The position numbers and the translations under genes are program-made. From Bordetella genomosp. 8 (lineage in GTDB: Bacteria > Pseudomonadota > Gammaproteobacteria > Burkholderiales > Burkholderiaceae_B): a stretch of DNA of 64,000 bases. The notes under the pieces were generated by a model that ran no database searches, had not been told where the DNA came from, and worked only from the letters and a program-made list of their open reading frames with translations. Position 1 is the stretch's first letter. Every line of letters starts with the position of its first letter. Location of the stretch: positions 3,968,001 to 4,032,000 of the forward strand of contig NZ_CP021108.1 in the NCBI RefSeq assembly GCF_002119685.1. Direction: 5' to 3'. Positions 1-8,468 of the stretch are shown here, piece after piece.

Positions 1-392
1 GAGGTCCAGAACGGCAGGATCACGCCCAGCAGCAGCAGATTGCGCGTGGCGGGGGCCGAGCGCGCGATGTAATACGCCATGGGATAGCCGATCAGCACGC
101 AGCACAGGGTACTGATGGCGGCGATCTTGACCGAGCTCAGGTAAGTGGCCAGGTAGAGGCTGTCGGTGAACAGCAGCGCGTAGCCGCGCAGGTGCAGGCT
201 GAAGTTCAGCGCTTCGTCCTTGAGCTCCAGCAGCGGCGTATACGGCGGCACGCCGAACTGCAGATCGGCGAAGCTGATCTTGAGCACGAGCAGGAACGGC
301 ACCAGCAGGAACAGGGCCAGCCAGGCGTATGGCGGCACGATGGCCAGCGCGCGCGGCGACGGCAGCAAACGACGCAGCGGCATGATGTTCAT
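1..392 (-). CDS. potH: putrescine ABC transporter permease PotH (3' end outside window)
   Basis: This is the first 130 codons of an inner-membrane permease of the spermidine/putrescine ABC family. The ATG at 390-392 overlaps the TGA of the upstream ATPase gene as ATGA, so translation is probably coupled. The N-terminus begins MNIMPLRRLL and is followed by a hydrophobic segment (about residues 15-40, IVPPYAWLALFLLVPFLLVL) and a SFADLQFG stretch typical of PotB/PotH proteins. A second membrane segment lies around residues 90-110, reading toward GYPMAYYIARSA. The conserved EAA cytoplasmic loop would lie beyond the window edge. Position after potF and potG matches the potFGHI order. Confidence 0.85.
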   Translation of the reverse strand, partial: MNIMPLRRLLPSPRALAIVPPYAWLALFLLVPFLLVLKISFADLQFGVPPYTPLLELKDEALNFSLHLRGYALLFTDSLYLATYLSSVKIAAISTLCCVLIGYPMAYYIARSAPATRNLLLLGVILPFWT

Positions 393-1516
393 GAAGGCAG
401 CACCGTCGCGCTTTCCGCGTCCCAGGCCACGTAGACTTCTTCGTGGATGGCCGGCGCGTCATCCTGCGCGAACACCTGCCGGGGCACGGTGGCTTCCACC
501 GTCATGCCGGAATCCAGGCGGATGTGGTACAGCGCGTAGCTGCCCATCCAGGCCATGTGGGTGACGGCGCCATGCGCCCAGTTGTAGATGCTTTCCGGCT
601 GGTCGCGCGACACCACGATGCGCTCCGGGCGGATCGATACGTATACCTGCATGCCCAGCGGTTCGCTCACGCCATGGCTGACGTACAACTGGCGCGACAG
701 CTGGTCGGACTCGATGGCGACGTGGTCGGGCTCGTCGACCACGATGGTGCCGGAAAACAGGTTCGTGCTGCCGATGAAGCCGGCGACGAAGCGCGAGTTG
801 GGGAATTCGTAGACGTCCTGCGGCGTGCCGACCTGGACGATCTGGCCTTCCGTCATGACCGCGAGCCGGTTGGCCATGGTCATGGCTTCTTCCTGGTCGT
901 GCGTGACCATGATGCAGGTCACGCCGACCTGTTCCAGGATGCGCACCAGCTCGATCTGCGTGGCCTGGCGGATCTGCTTGTCCAGCGCCGACATGGGTTC
1001 GTCCAGCAGCAGCAGCTTGGGGCGCTTGACCAGGCTGCGCGCCAGCGCGACGCGCTGCTGCTGTCCGCCGGACAACTGGTGCGGCTTGCGGCGCGAATAA
1101 CCGGCCATCTGCACCAGGTTCAGCGCCTCGAACACGCGATCGTGGATTTCGGCACGGTCCACGCCTTCCTGCTTGAGCCCGAAGGCCACGTTGGCTTCCA
1201 CCGTCATGTGCGGGAACAGCGCATACGACTGGAACATCATGTTGACGGGGCGCCGGTACGGCGGCATGTCGGTGATGTCCTCGCCGTCCAGCAGCACCTG
1301 GCCGGAGGTGGCTTCCTCGAAGCCCGCCAGCATGCGCAGCAAGGTGGACTTGCCGCAGCCCGAGCTGCCCAGCAAGGCAAACAGCTCGTTGCGCCGGACA
1401 GACAGATTCACCGAGCGCACGGCGACGGTGTCGCCGAAGATTTTCACCAGATCCGACACGCGCACGAATTCATCGGAATCCGCCACGTGGGAGGCCGCGT
1501 AACGGCTGTCATTCAT
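389..1516 (-). CDS. potG: putrescine ABC transporter ATP-binding protein PotG
   Basis: Cytoplasmic ATPase of 375 aa that powers putrescine import through PotH/PotI. Visible motifs are Walker A (GSSGCGKST), the ABC signature (LSGGQQQRVALARS) and Walker B (LLLLDEP) followed by the switch region VTHDQEEAM. The last ~110 residues (FIGSTNLFSG onward) form the TOBE-type domain usual for PotA/PotG. The start ATG at 1514-1516 (MNDSRYAASH) lies 5 bp after the potF stop. A longer open frame upstream runs antisense-like through potF and is not protein-like. Length is normal for the family. Confidence 0.92.
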   Translation of the reverse strand: MNDSRYAASHVADSDEFVRVSDLVKIFGDTVAVRSVNLSVRRNELFALLGSSGCGKSTLLRMLAGFEEATSGQVLLDGEDITDMPPYRRPVNMMFQSYALFPHMTVEANVAFGLKQEGVDRAEIHDRVFEALNLVQMAGYSRRKPHQLSGGQQQRVALARSLVKRPKLLLLDEPMSALDKQIRQATQIELVRILEQVGVTCIMVTHDQEEAMTMANRLAVMTEGQIVQVGTPQDVYEFPNSRFVAGFIGSTNLFSGTIVVDEPDHVAIESDQLSRQLYVSHGVSEPLGMQVYVSIRPERIVVSRDQPESIYNWAHGAVTHMAWMGSYALYHIRLDSGMTVEATVPRQVFAQDDAPAIHEEVYVAWDAESATVLPS

Positions 1517-1521
1517 GATGC

Positions 1522-2637
1522 TCAACGCCCGGACTTCAGTTCGGCCCACATGCGGGTTTGCAGGCGCAGGATGTTGATGGGTTGCGCCTTGATGACGTAC
1601 AGCGTCTTGGAAACGTCCGCCGGCGGATAGATCATGGGATTGTCGGCCACGTCCTTGACGACGTACTTGCGTGCTTCCTTGTTGGCGTTGGGGTAGAACA
1701 TCTTGTTGGTGATCGCCGCGTGCACCTGCGGCGTCTCGATGTAGTTGATGAACTTCATCGCGTTTTCGGGATGCGGCGCATCCTTGGGCACGGCCATCAC
1801 GTCGAACCAGGCGGGCGCGCCGCCTTGCGGGATGAAGTAATTGACGTCGAAGGTCTGCTTGTTCTGGCGGGCGCGGTCGCGCGCGATCATGACATCGCCG
1901 GAAAACCCGTAGACCATGCACAGATCGCCGGAGGCCATTTCATCGATATAGCCCGACGAACTGAACTGCCGGATGTACGGGCGGATCTTCTTGAGAACTT
2001 CGAAGGCGGCCTTGTAGTCGTCCGGATTGCTGCTGTTGGGATCCTTGCCGATATAGTGCAGCACGGCCGGGAACACCTGGGCGGCCTCGTCGAGAACCGA
2101 AATGCCGCAGTCCTTGAGCTTGGCGGCATTTTCCGGCTTGAACAGCATGTCCCAACTGTTCAGCGGCGCATCCTTGCCCATGATCTGCTGGACCTTGGTG
2201 ACGTTGTAGCCCAGCCCATTGGTGCCGTAGCCCCAGGGCACGAAGTACTTGTTGCCGGGATCGACCTGCGCCACCAAGGCCATGACCTCGGGATCCAGAT
2301 ATTGCAGGTTGGGCATCTTGGCCTTGTCCAGCGGCTGGAACAGGCCGCCTTGCAGCTGGCGCGAGGCATAGTGGGTGGACGGGACGACGACGTCGTAGCC
2401 GGACTTGCCGGTCAGCAGCTTGGCCTGCAAGGTGTCGTTGTTGTCGTAGGTGTCGTAGCGCACCTTGATGCCGGTTTCCCGTTCGAAGCCGGGAATGGTG
2501 TCGGGCGCGGTATATTCGGCCCAGTTGTAGACGTTGACGACGTTTTCCTGCGCCTTGGCCGCGCCCGCCACCGCCAGCGCCACCAAAGCCAACGCCGCGT
2601 AGCGTGCACCCGCGATTGCACCCGAGTTGATACCCAT
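1522..2637 (-). CDS. potF: putrescine-binding periplasmic protein PotF
   Basis: Extracytoplasmic solute-binding protein of 371 aa that delivers putrescine to the PotGHI importer. A signal peptide is clear: hydrophobic core AALALVALAVAGAA and an AKA cleavage site near residue 29. The mature start VVNVYNWAEY is the hallmark of PotD/PotF proteins, and DVVVPSTHY and WGYGTNGLGYN are further family blocks. A purine-rich AGGGG sits 9 bp before the ATG. It is the first gene of the pot operon, with only 5 bp to potG. Exact polyamine preference cannot be read from sequence; spermidine is the alternative. Confidence 0.92.
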   Translation of the reverse strand: MGINSGAIAGARYAALALVALAVAGAAKAQENVVNVYNWAEYTAPDTIPGFERETGIKVRYDTYDNNDTLQAKLLTGKSGYDVVVPSTHYASRQLQGGLFQPLDKAKMPNLQYLDPEVMALVAQVDPGNKYFVPWGYGTNGLGYNVTKVQQIMGKDAPLNSWDMLFKPENAAKLKDCGISVLDEAAQVFPAVLHYIGKDPNSSNPDDYKAAFEVLKKIRPYIRQFSSSGYIDEMASGDLCMVYGFSGDVMIARDRARQNKQTFDVNYFIPQGGAPAWFDVMAVPKDAPHPENAMKFINYIETPQVHAAITNKMFYPNANKEARKYVVKDVADNPMIYPPADVSKTLYVIKAQPINILRLQTRMWAELKSGR

Positions 2638-2661
2638 GTCCCAGAGCCCCTTGCCAGGAAA

Positions 2662-2689
2662 ATTATTGCGGGACGGTGCCCGCGCGCAA
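2662..2689 (-). promoter_or_regulatory. candidate sigma70 promoter of the pot operon
   Basis: On the minus strand TTGCGC (2684-2689) and AATAAT (2662-2667) are separated by 16 bp. The predicted start lies about 20 bp upstream of the potF ATG. It sits in the only gap (84 bp) between kdkA and potF, which is consistent with potF starting a new transcript. Match to consensus is moderate. Confidence 0.4.
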
Positions 2690-2721
2690 AGGCAAAATGA
2701 TAATTCGTTTTCCCGCGGGAG

Positions 2722-3441
2722 TCAGGCCGGCGCCCGCGCCATTCGCTCTCTGTAGGAATGGTCCAATTTCTGGAAGAACGCGAGCCCCGCCGCCCCGGCG
2801 ACTTTTTCCAGGGAACGGCGCAGCCGTTCGATGTTGCGGCGTTGGCCGGCGCGTGTCACCCCGCCTTGCCGGCCGCGGTCGAAATCGATGATCCAGGCCT
2901 TGCCGCGCGCGTCCACCAGGATGTTGTACGCGTTCAGGTCGGCGTGCCAGACGCCGGCCTGGTGCATGCGCGCGATGGCATCGGCCGCCACGTCCCACAC
3001 CGGCTGGTCCAGCAAGGCGGCCAACGGCCGCACGTCCGGCAGGCGCGCCACCAGGATGGCGGCCTCGTAGCCCAGGCGCCCCACCCGCCAATAGCCCGCG
3101 GCCAGGGGCGCGGGCACGGGCAGGCCTTGCGATGCCAGGGATTCCAGCAACTGGAATTCCATGAAGCAGCGGGTGCGCGCCTCGCCCAGCCATACGTAGC
3201 GCTGCCGGCTCAGCCGCGCGACCATGCCGCCGCGCCGGTAATGGCGCAGCACGCCATGGCCGAAGCCGCCGTCCACGAACCAGGCGGCCTGGCGGCCGCC
3301 CGCCTGTACCGTGCTGGCGTGCTCGCCATAGTGACCGGGATCGAAAAGTTCCGGGCCTGGCTGCGCGATGCGCGCCACGTCAAAGCACATGGCGCCAGGG
3401 CGCGTGCCATCCCACGCCAGCCGGCGCACGTCAGCCGGCAC
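2722..3441 (-). CDS. kdkA: 3-deoxy-D-manno-octulosonic acid (Kdo) kinase
   Basis: Probable inner-membrane-associated kinase phosphorylating position 4 of the single Kdo residue on lipid A precursor (KdkA, WaaP/lipopolysaccharide kinase family). The RHYYRGG-like block of the family is present as LRHYRRGG (about residues 65-72). The kinase catalytic loop HADLNAYN (Asp about 168) and the metal-binding IDFDRG (Asp about 186) are intact. I chose the GTG at 3441, giving 239 aa and an 11-bp overlap with the globin stop. A second GTG at 3429 or the ATG at 3390 (222 aa) are alternatives, since no start has a convincing Shine-Dalgarno. It is the last gene of the permease-globin-kdkA cluster. waaA, whose product supplies the Kdo acceptor, is also in this window. 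Confidence 0.82.
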   Translation of the reverse strand: MPADVRRLAWDGTRPGAMCFDVARIAQPGPELFDPGHYGEHASTVQAGGRQAAWFVDGGFGHGVLRHYRRGGMVARLSRQRYVWLGEARTRCFMEFQLLESLASQGLPVPAPLAAGYWRVGRLGYEAAILVARLPDVRPLAALLDQPVWDVAADAIARMHQAGVWHADLNAYNILVDARGKAWIIDFDRGRQGGVTRAGQRRNIERLRRSLEKVAGAAGLAFFQKLDHSYRERMARAPA

Positions 3442-3859
3442 GGTTGCGCATCCAGTCCGCGGTGCCATAGAACGCATGGAGAAGACGATCCGCCAGGGGC
3501 GCGGGGACTTGCAGGTCCTGCATGGCGCGGCCCATGCAGGCCACCCACTGGTCGCGCTCGATCTCGCCGATGGAAAACGGCAGGTGGCGCGCGCGCAGGC
3601 GTGGATGGCCGTAGCGCTGGACGTAATGATCCGGCCCGCCGAAATAGCCACACAGGAACAGGAAAAGCTTTTCGCGCGCGGAATCCAGGCTGGGACCATG
3701 GGCCGCCCGCAGCGCGGTGAAATCTTCTTCCATGTCCATCAGGTCATAGAAGCGGTTGACCAGGGTGCGCACGGCGTCCTCGCCGCCCAGCAGCTCGAAA
3801 ATCGTGCGGGTATGGTCCAGGGGCTCGAAGATGGGTTCGACCCGCGTGGTGGTAGTCAT
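3431..3859 (-). CDS. group II truncated haemoglobin
   Basis: A 142-aa truncated 2-on-2 globin, a haem protein that binds O2 or NO in the cytoplasm. The group II signature YGHPRLRARHLPFSIG is present with proximal His92. It is followed by RDQWVACM, which carries the group II-specific Trp (residue 105, G8 position). The start ATG (3857-3859) overlaps the stop of the ABC permease as ATGA, and the 3' end overlaps kdkA, so the three genes are probably co-translated. A detoxification or oxygen-sensing role is inference from the family; nothing in the sequence identifies a redox partner. Confidence 0.88.
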   Translation of the reverse strand: MTTTTRVEPIFEPLDHTRTIFELLGGEDAVRTLVNRFYDLMDMEEDFTALRAAHGPSLDSAREKLFLFLCGYFGGPDHYVQRYGHPRLRARHLPFSIGEIERDQWVACMGRAMQDLQVPAPLADRLLHAFYGTADWMRNRAG

Positions 3860-6408
3860 GTTGCTTCTCTCAGGGTGACCAGTGGCGGCGTGCGGAGTAC
3901 GCCGCGCAAGGCCAGCGCGCCGCCGGCCCAGGCGCCCAGCATGCCCGCGGCGGCGCCTGCCAGCCATGGCCACAGGCTGAAGGTGACGTCGAAATCGAAG
4001 ACCCGCTGCGACAGCGCCCAGGCGACCGCGCTGGCGCCAGCCGCGGCGAGTACGCCAGCCAGCCCACCCACCGCCAGCAACTCGATGCGCTGGGCGCGGG
4101 CCAGTTGCTGCCGGGTGGCGCCCAGTGCGCGCAGCACGGCGGCTTCGCGCACGCGTTCGTCGCGGGTGGCGGCAAGCGCCGCTGTCAGCACCAGCACGCC
4201 GGCCGCCAGGGTGAAGCCGAACAGCAGCTGCACCGCCTGCGCGACCTGGTCCAGCACGTCCTGCAATTGGCGCAGGATGGCGTCCACATCGAACACGGTC
4301 AGGTTGGGGAAGCGCTGGACCAGCGCCGGCAGCAAGCCGGCCTGCCCCGGCGGCAGGCGGAAAGACGTGATCCAGCTCTGCGGCGCATCGGCCAGCACGC
4401 CGGGCGACAGCATGGCGAAGAAATTGGCCCGCATCGTGTCCCAGTCCACGCCCCGCATGCTGGTGACCGTGACGTCGACCTGCTGGCCCGCGATGTCGAA
4501 GGTCAGCTTGTCGCCCATGTTCAGGCCCAGGGTGCGGGAAATGCCGGATTCCATGGACACTTCGCGCGAATCCGGCGCCATCCAGCGGCCCGACTGGAGG
4601 ACGTTGTAGGACGGCATGCGATCGGCGTACGACAGGTTGAATTCGCGGTCCACCAGCCGGCGGGCGCGATCTTCCGTGTAGTCCGCCGAGGACACCTGCC
4701 GGCCGTTCACCGCGACGAGGCGGCCGCGGATCATGGGAAACAACGTGACGTCGGCGACGCCGGCGCCCGTCAGCGCGGCGGCGACGGCCTCGCGTTGGTC
4801 GGGCTGGATATTGATCAGGAAGCGGTTGGGGGCGTCGGGCGGCAGCGTGCGCTGCCAGCCGGCGATCAGGTCGGTGCGTGTCATGGCCAGCAGCAACAGC
4901 GCCATCAGGCCGATGGCCAAAGCGCACACCTGCGTGACCGTGGCCGCGCGCCGCCGCACCACGCCGGCCAGCGCGAAACGCAGCGCCGGCATGCCGTTGG
5001 CGGCACGCCGCAGGCGCGCCAGGGCCTGCACGCACAGCCAGGCGACCAGCGCGTAGGCCGCGAAAGCGCCGAGGAAGCCACCAGCCACCACCGCGCCCAG
5101 TTGCGCGTCGCCGGCGAACCACCAGATCAGCAGCGCGAAGCCGATGGCGCCCACGGCATAGCCCAGCACGCTGCCCATGCGCACCCCGGCGGCATCGCGG
5201 CGCAGGACCCGCGCGGGCGGGACGTGACGCAACTGGGCCAGGGACGGCAGGGCGAAGCCCAGCAGCAACCACATGCCGGTGGCCAGGCCCTGGGCGGCTG
5301 GGATGACGGATGGCGGCGGCAGGTCCACGCCGGCCATGCGGCCCAGCATGGACAACAGCCCCAGATGGACGACATAGCCCGCCAGCCCGCCCAGCACCGA
5401 TCCGGCCAGGCCGACAAGCACGAACTCGACGGACAGCACGCGCGTCACCTGCGCTTGCGTGGCGCCCAGGCAGCGCATGACCGCGATGCCATCCCGATGC
5501 CGCAGCATGAAGCGCGTCGCGGCCAGGGCCACCGCCACGGCGGAGATCAAAACGGCGAGCAAGGCGACCAGCGACAGGAAGCGCTGGGCGCGATCCAGCA
5601 CCCGGCGGATTTCCGGCCGCCCCGACTCGACGGTGGCCAGCCGCTGCCCGCGTTGCAGATGGGTGCCCAGCCACTGCTTGTATGCCGATACGGCCGGCGC
5701 GTCGCCGGCCGCGAGCAGGCCGTAGTCGACGCGGCTGCCGGGTGCCAGCAGGCCGGTGGCGGGCAACTCGTCGGCGCGCATCAGGACGCGCGGCGACAGG
5801 TTGACGAACGACATACCGCGATCCGGTTCGTAGGTAACGACGCGCGAAATGCGAAAGCGGCTGTCACCCAGCGCGATCGTGTCGCCCATTTTCAGGCGCA
5901 GCGCGGCCAGCAGTTGCGGATCCACCCAGACGGTGCCGCGTTCGGGTATGCCCCGCGTGGCGCTTTCCGCGCCGGCGGGCGCGACGGCCGTGCGCAGGCT
6001 GCCGCGCAGGGGATAGCCTTCGTCCACCGCTTTCAGCGAGACCAGTTGCGCCGCCTGGTCGGCCGACGCCATCGATGGAAACTGATAGGTGTGGACGAGT
6101 CGCAGCCCGAGGTCCACGGCCTGGCGCTCGAAAGCCGGCGGAACGGGTTCGTCGGCGTCCAGCACGATGTCGCCGCCCAGCATCTGGGCGGCGTCGCGCT
6201 CCAGCGCGCGACCCACGCGATCGGCCAGGAAGCCGACACTGGTCACCGCCGCCACGGCGACGATCAGCGCGACCAGCAGCAGCCGCAACTCGCCCGAGCG
6301 CCAGTCGCGCAGCAGCGTGCGCGCCCCCAGCCGGATGTTGGAAGCCAGGCCTGTGGCTACGGCCGCGGGAGCGGCGGCGTATGGACGAGCGGCGGATGTA
6401 TCGTGCAT
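3856..6408 (-). CDS. large FtsX-family ABC transporter permease (YbbP/DevC-like)
   Basis: An 850-aa inner-membrane permease with the two-repeat layout of YbbP-type proteins. There is an N-terminal membrane segment (about residues 41-62), a periplasmic MacB-like domain (about 65-260), then a block of membrane helices with an FtsX core (about 280-490). A second periplasmic part and a second FtsX core follow, ending near 835. Such permeases normally pair with a small YbbA-like ATPase, but none is adjacent here. Substrate is unknown; lipoprotein or cell-envelope roles are typical of the family. The gene overlaps the globin gene by 4 bp. No strong ribosome-binding site precedes the ATG at 6408. 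Confidence 0.85.
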   Translation of the reverse strand: MHDTSAARPYAAAPAAVATGLASNIRLGARTLLRDWRSGELRLLLVALIVAVAAVTSVGFLADRVGRALERDAAQMLGGDIVLDADEPVPPAFERQAVDLGLRLVHTYQFPSMASADQAAQLVSLKAVDEGYPLRGSLRTAVAPAGAESATRGIPERGTVWVDPQLLAALRLKMGDTIALGDSRFRISRVVTYEPDRGMSFVNLSPRVLMRADELPATGLLAPGSRVDYGLLAAGDAPAVSAYKQWLGTHLQRGQRLATVESGRPEIRRVLDRAQRFLSLVALLAVLISAVAVALAATRFMLRHRDGIAVMRCLGATQAQVTRVLSVEFVLVGLAGSVLGGLAGYVVHLGLLSMLGRMAGVDLPPPSVIPAAQGLATGMWLLLGFALPSLAQLRHVPPARVLRRDAAGVRMGSVLGYAVGAIGFALLIWWFAGDAQLGAVVAGGFLGAFAAYALVAWLCVQALARLRRAANGMPALRFALAGVVRRRAATVTQVCALAIGLMALLLLAMTRTDLIAGWQRTLPPDAPNRFLINIQPDQREAVAAALTGAGVADVTLFPMIRGRLVAVNGRQVSSADYTEDRARRLVDREFNLSYADRMPSYNVLQSGRWMAPDSREVSMESGISRTLGLNMGDKLTFDIAGQQVDVTVTSMRGVDWDTMRANFFAMLSPGVLADAPQSWITSFRLPPGQAGLLPALVQRFPNLTVFDVDAILRQLQDVLDQVAQAVQLLFGFTLAAGVLVLTAALAATRDERVREAAVLRALGATRQQLARAQRIELLAVGGLAGVLAAAGASAVAWALSQRVFDFDVTFSLWPWLAGAAAGMLGAWAGGALALRGVLRTPPLVTLREAT

Positions 6409-6440
6409 GACCCTATCGTAACCTGACAGTTCGCTGGCTA

Positions 6441-6485
6441 AGGCAAAAAAGGAAAAAGGCGAAGCTCCCTCACGGAAGCTTCGCC
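6441..6485 (-). terminator. intrinsic terminator of the small secreted-protein gene
   Basis: On the minus strand a perfect 9-bp stem (arms 6458-6466 and 6477-6485, GGCGAAGCT/AGCTTCGCC) with a 10-nt loop is followed by TTTTTCCTTTTTT. It lies about 35 bp after the stop at 6521 and separates that gene from the permease gene downstream. Confidence 0.88.
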
Positions 6486-6520
6486 CCTGGGACTGCCACA
6501 GCGCGGGAACGGGCCCTGGC

Positions 6521-6727
6521 TTACTTGGCCGCGGGCGTTGCCGGCGTCGCGGGGGTCGCCGACTTCTTGGCCTTCGTGCCCGACTTGGCCTTGTGCTTGT
6601 GCGTGGTCGTCTTGGCCGGCTTGGCGGTGGTGCCGGCGTCGGCGGCGAACACCGCCGGGGCGGCGGTCAGACCCAGGCACAGGGCGGACGCGGTCAAAAA
6701 CGTAGCAATACGGGAGCGGTTCGTCAT
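6521..6727 (-). CDS. small secreted cationic Lys/Ala/Pro-rich protein
   Basis: A 68-aa protein of unknown function. Residues 1-29 form a clear signal peptide (MTNRSR, hydrophobic LTASALCLGLTAAPAV, FAA/DAG cleavage). The mature ~40 residues are rich in Lys, Thr and Ala, with a THKHKAKSG core and a repeated ATPATPA tail. It resembles acid-shock or histone-tail-like small periplasmic proteins in composition only. GGAG lies 8 bp before the ATG, and a strong intrinsic terminator follows, so it is probably monocistronic. The signal peptide, RBS and terminator together make it a credible gene despite its size. Confidence 0.72.
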   Translation of the reverse strand: MTNRSRIATFLTASALCLGLTAAPAVFAADAGTTAKPAKTTTHKHKAKSGTKAKKSATPATPATPAAK

Positions 6728-7038
6728 TTAAAAACTCCAGATTAAGCAAGGCCACGTGGCCTCATCCCACGGGCACGGCCGGTTGCCGTGATCCCCGTAC
6801 AGCCTTGGAGCAAGCACCCCCGCGAAGGTTTCACGACACGCAAAAAAAATTGCATGATCTGCGATTTGGACATAGTTGCGGACGATGCGGCGGGCTTTTC
6901 CTTCGCCGCGCTTTCAAATTGCCGTCTGCATGCTGAAAGGCCGACACAGAACGGACGGTGTCCGCGCGACACAAGCGCCACTCACACGCCACTCACACGC
7001 GATGCGAGTGCGATGCCAGCGCCCGGGGCCGTCGCACG
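6728..7038. other. 311-bp intergenic region between radA and the small secreted-protein gene
   Basis: No protein-like frame is seen here. On the minus strand, toward the small gene, it holds a 14-bp perfect palindrome AGGCCACGTGGCCT (6749-6762) and a hairpin CACGGC-N5-GCCGTG (6774-6790), probably in the leader. Near the radA end there are two adjacent copies of GCCACTCACAC (6977-6987 and 6988-6998), then two GCGATGC copies (6999-7005 and 7010-7016). I found no convincing promoter hexamers. Confidence 0.5.
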
Positions 7039-8409
7039 TTACCCGTTCTTCAATCTGTCCAGCGCATGTTCCAGGCGATCCACGGCCCATACCTCCAATC
7101 CTTCGATCGGCTGCCGTGGCGCGTTGGCCTTGGGAATCAGCGCAACGCTGAAGCCCAGCTTGGCGGCTTCGCGCAGGCGTTCCTGGCCGCGCGGCGCGGG
7201 ACGGATTTCGCCGGCCAGGCCGACTTCGCCGAAGGCGACCAGGCCGCGCGGCAAGGGCCTGTCGCGTAGCGACGAGATGATGGAAAGCAATACCGGCAGG
7301 TCCGCCGCCGGCTCGGTGATGCGCACGCCGCCGACCGCGTTGACGAAGACGTCCTGGTCCGAGGTGACCACGCCGGCATGCCGATGCAGCACCGCCAGCA
7401 GCATCGCCAGCCGATTGCTTTCCAGGCCCACCGTCAGCCGCCTGGGATTGGAACCCTGCACGCCATCGACCAGGGCCTGGATTTCCACCAGCAGCGGACG
7501 CGTTCCTTCCTGCGTGACCATCACGCAGGAGCCCGCCACCTGGCGATCGTGCTGCGACAGGAACAGCGCCGACGGATTCGCCACGCCGCGCAGGCCGCGA
7601 TCGGTCATCGCGAACACGCCCAGTTCGTTGACGGCGCCGAAGCGGTTCTTGAAGGCGCGCACCAGGCGGAAGGACGAGTGCGTGTCCCCTTCGAAATACA
7701 GCACCGTGTCGACGATGTGTTCCAGCACCCGCGGGCCCGCCAGCGCGCCATCCTTGGTGACGTGGCCGATCATCACGATGGCGATGCCGGTCTGCTTGGC
7801 CAGCCGCGTCAATTGGGCGGCGCACTCGCGCACTTGGGAAACCGAGCCGGGCGCGGCGGTGAGTTCGCCGCTGTACAGCGTCTGTATCGAGTCGATGACC
7901 GCCACGGACGGCTTCTGCTCGGTGACGGCGGCCTGGATGGCTTCCAGGCGGATTTCCGCCAGCAGATTGACGTTGCCGGTGCTCAGGCCCAGACGGCGCG
8001 CACGCAGCGCCACCTGTTCGGCCGATTCTTCGCCGGTGACATACAGCACGTTGGCGGTTTCGGACAGCGATGCCAGGGCCTGCAGCAGCAAGGTGGACTT
8101 GCCGATGCCGGGGTCCCCCCCGATCAGCACGACGGCACCGGCCACCAGGCCGCCGCCCAGCACCCGGTCGAACTCGTCCAGTCCGGTGGGCTGGCGCGGT
8201 ACTTCGCGCGCTTCGATCTCGGCCAGGCTGCGCACCGGGCTGGACGCCGCCAACGGCGCATAGCGATGCGACGCGGCCGCCCCGGGGGCGGCGGCTTCCA
8301 GGGTTTCCGACAGGGTGTTCCAGGCGCCGCAATGCGGGCACTTGCCCTGCCATTTCGGGCTGGTGCCGCCGCATTCGGCGCAGACGTAGACGGTTCGTGA
8401 TTTGGCCAT
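7039..8409 (-). CDS. radA: DNA repair protein RadA
   Basis: A 456-aa RecA-like ATPase that drives branch migration during recombinational repair. The N-terminal C4 zinc finger is complete (Cys10, Cys13, Cys24, Cys27: CAECGG...CPHC). Walker A GGDPGIGKST follows, then the RadA-specific KNRFG motif (FKNRFGAVNELG). The C-terminal ~150 residues are the Lon-like domain (VNAVGGVRITEPAADLP onward). The start ATG (8407-8409, MAKSRTVYVC) is fixed by the zinc finger. It lies inside a perfect inverted repeat and lacks an obvious Shine-Dalgarno. It is 59 bp downstream of the dehydrogenase gene on the same strand. Confidence 0.95.
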   Translation of the reverse strand: MAKSRTVYVCAECGGTSPKWQGKCPHCGAWNTLSETLEAAAPGAAASHRYAPLAASSPVRSLAEIEAREVPRQPTGLDEFDRVLGGGLVAGAVVLIGGDPGIGKSTLLLQALASLSETANVLYVTGEESAEQVALRARRLGLSTGNVNLLAEIRLEAIQAAVTEQKPSVAVIDSIQTLYSGELTAAPGSVSQVRECAAQLTRLAKQTGIAIVMIGHVTKDGALAGPRVLEHIVDTVLYFEGDTHSSFRLVRAFKNRFGAVNELGVFAMTDRGLRGVANPSALFLSQHDRQVAGSCVMVTQEGTRPLLVEIQALVDGVQGSNPRRLTVGLESNRLAMLLAVLHRHAGVVTSDQDVFVNAVGGVRITEPAADLPVLLSIISSLRDRPLPRGLVAFGEVGLAGEIRPAPRGQERLREAAKLGFSVALIPKANAPRQPIEGLEVWAVDRLEHALDRLKNG

Positions 8410-8429
8410 GCCGGCAGTGTACCGGCATG
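8407..8429 (-). promoter_or_regulatory. perfect inverted repeat covering the radA start codon
   Basis: CATGCCGG (8407-8414) and CCGGCATG (8422-8429) form 8-bp perfect arms around a 7-bp spacer. On the minus strand the right arm ends with the radA ATG, so in mRNA the start codon would be base-paired. It could act as a translational lock or as a protein-binding palindrome. Confidence 0.45.
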
Positions 8430-8468
8430 GCGAAGGACGGCGGCCGATAAGCGCCGCCTGGAACGCGC

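Noticed and set aside
2691..2715. AT-rich AAAATGATAATTCG on the plus strand near the pot promoter, resembling a Fur box
   Set aside because: Only one half resembles the GATAATGATAATCATTATC consensus, and polyamine uptake is not a usual Fur target.
3431..3441. Overlap of globin and kdkA considered as a frameshifted fusion
   Set aside because: Both proteins are complete with normal family length and their own termini; the overlap is a usual translational-coupling arrangement.
3856..6426. Very long antisense open frames opposite the permease gene and many other genes (for example plus-strand 4105-6426)
   Set aside because: They are His/Gln/Arg-rich shadow frames typical of high-GC DNA, without recognisable motifs or ribosome-binding sites.
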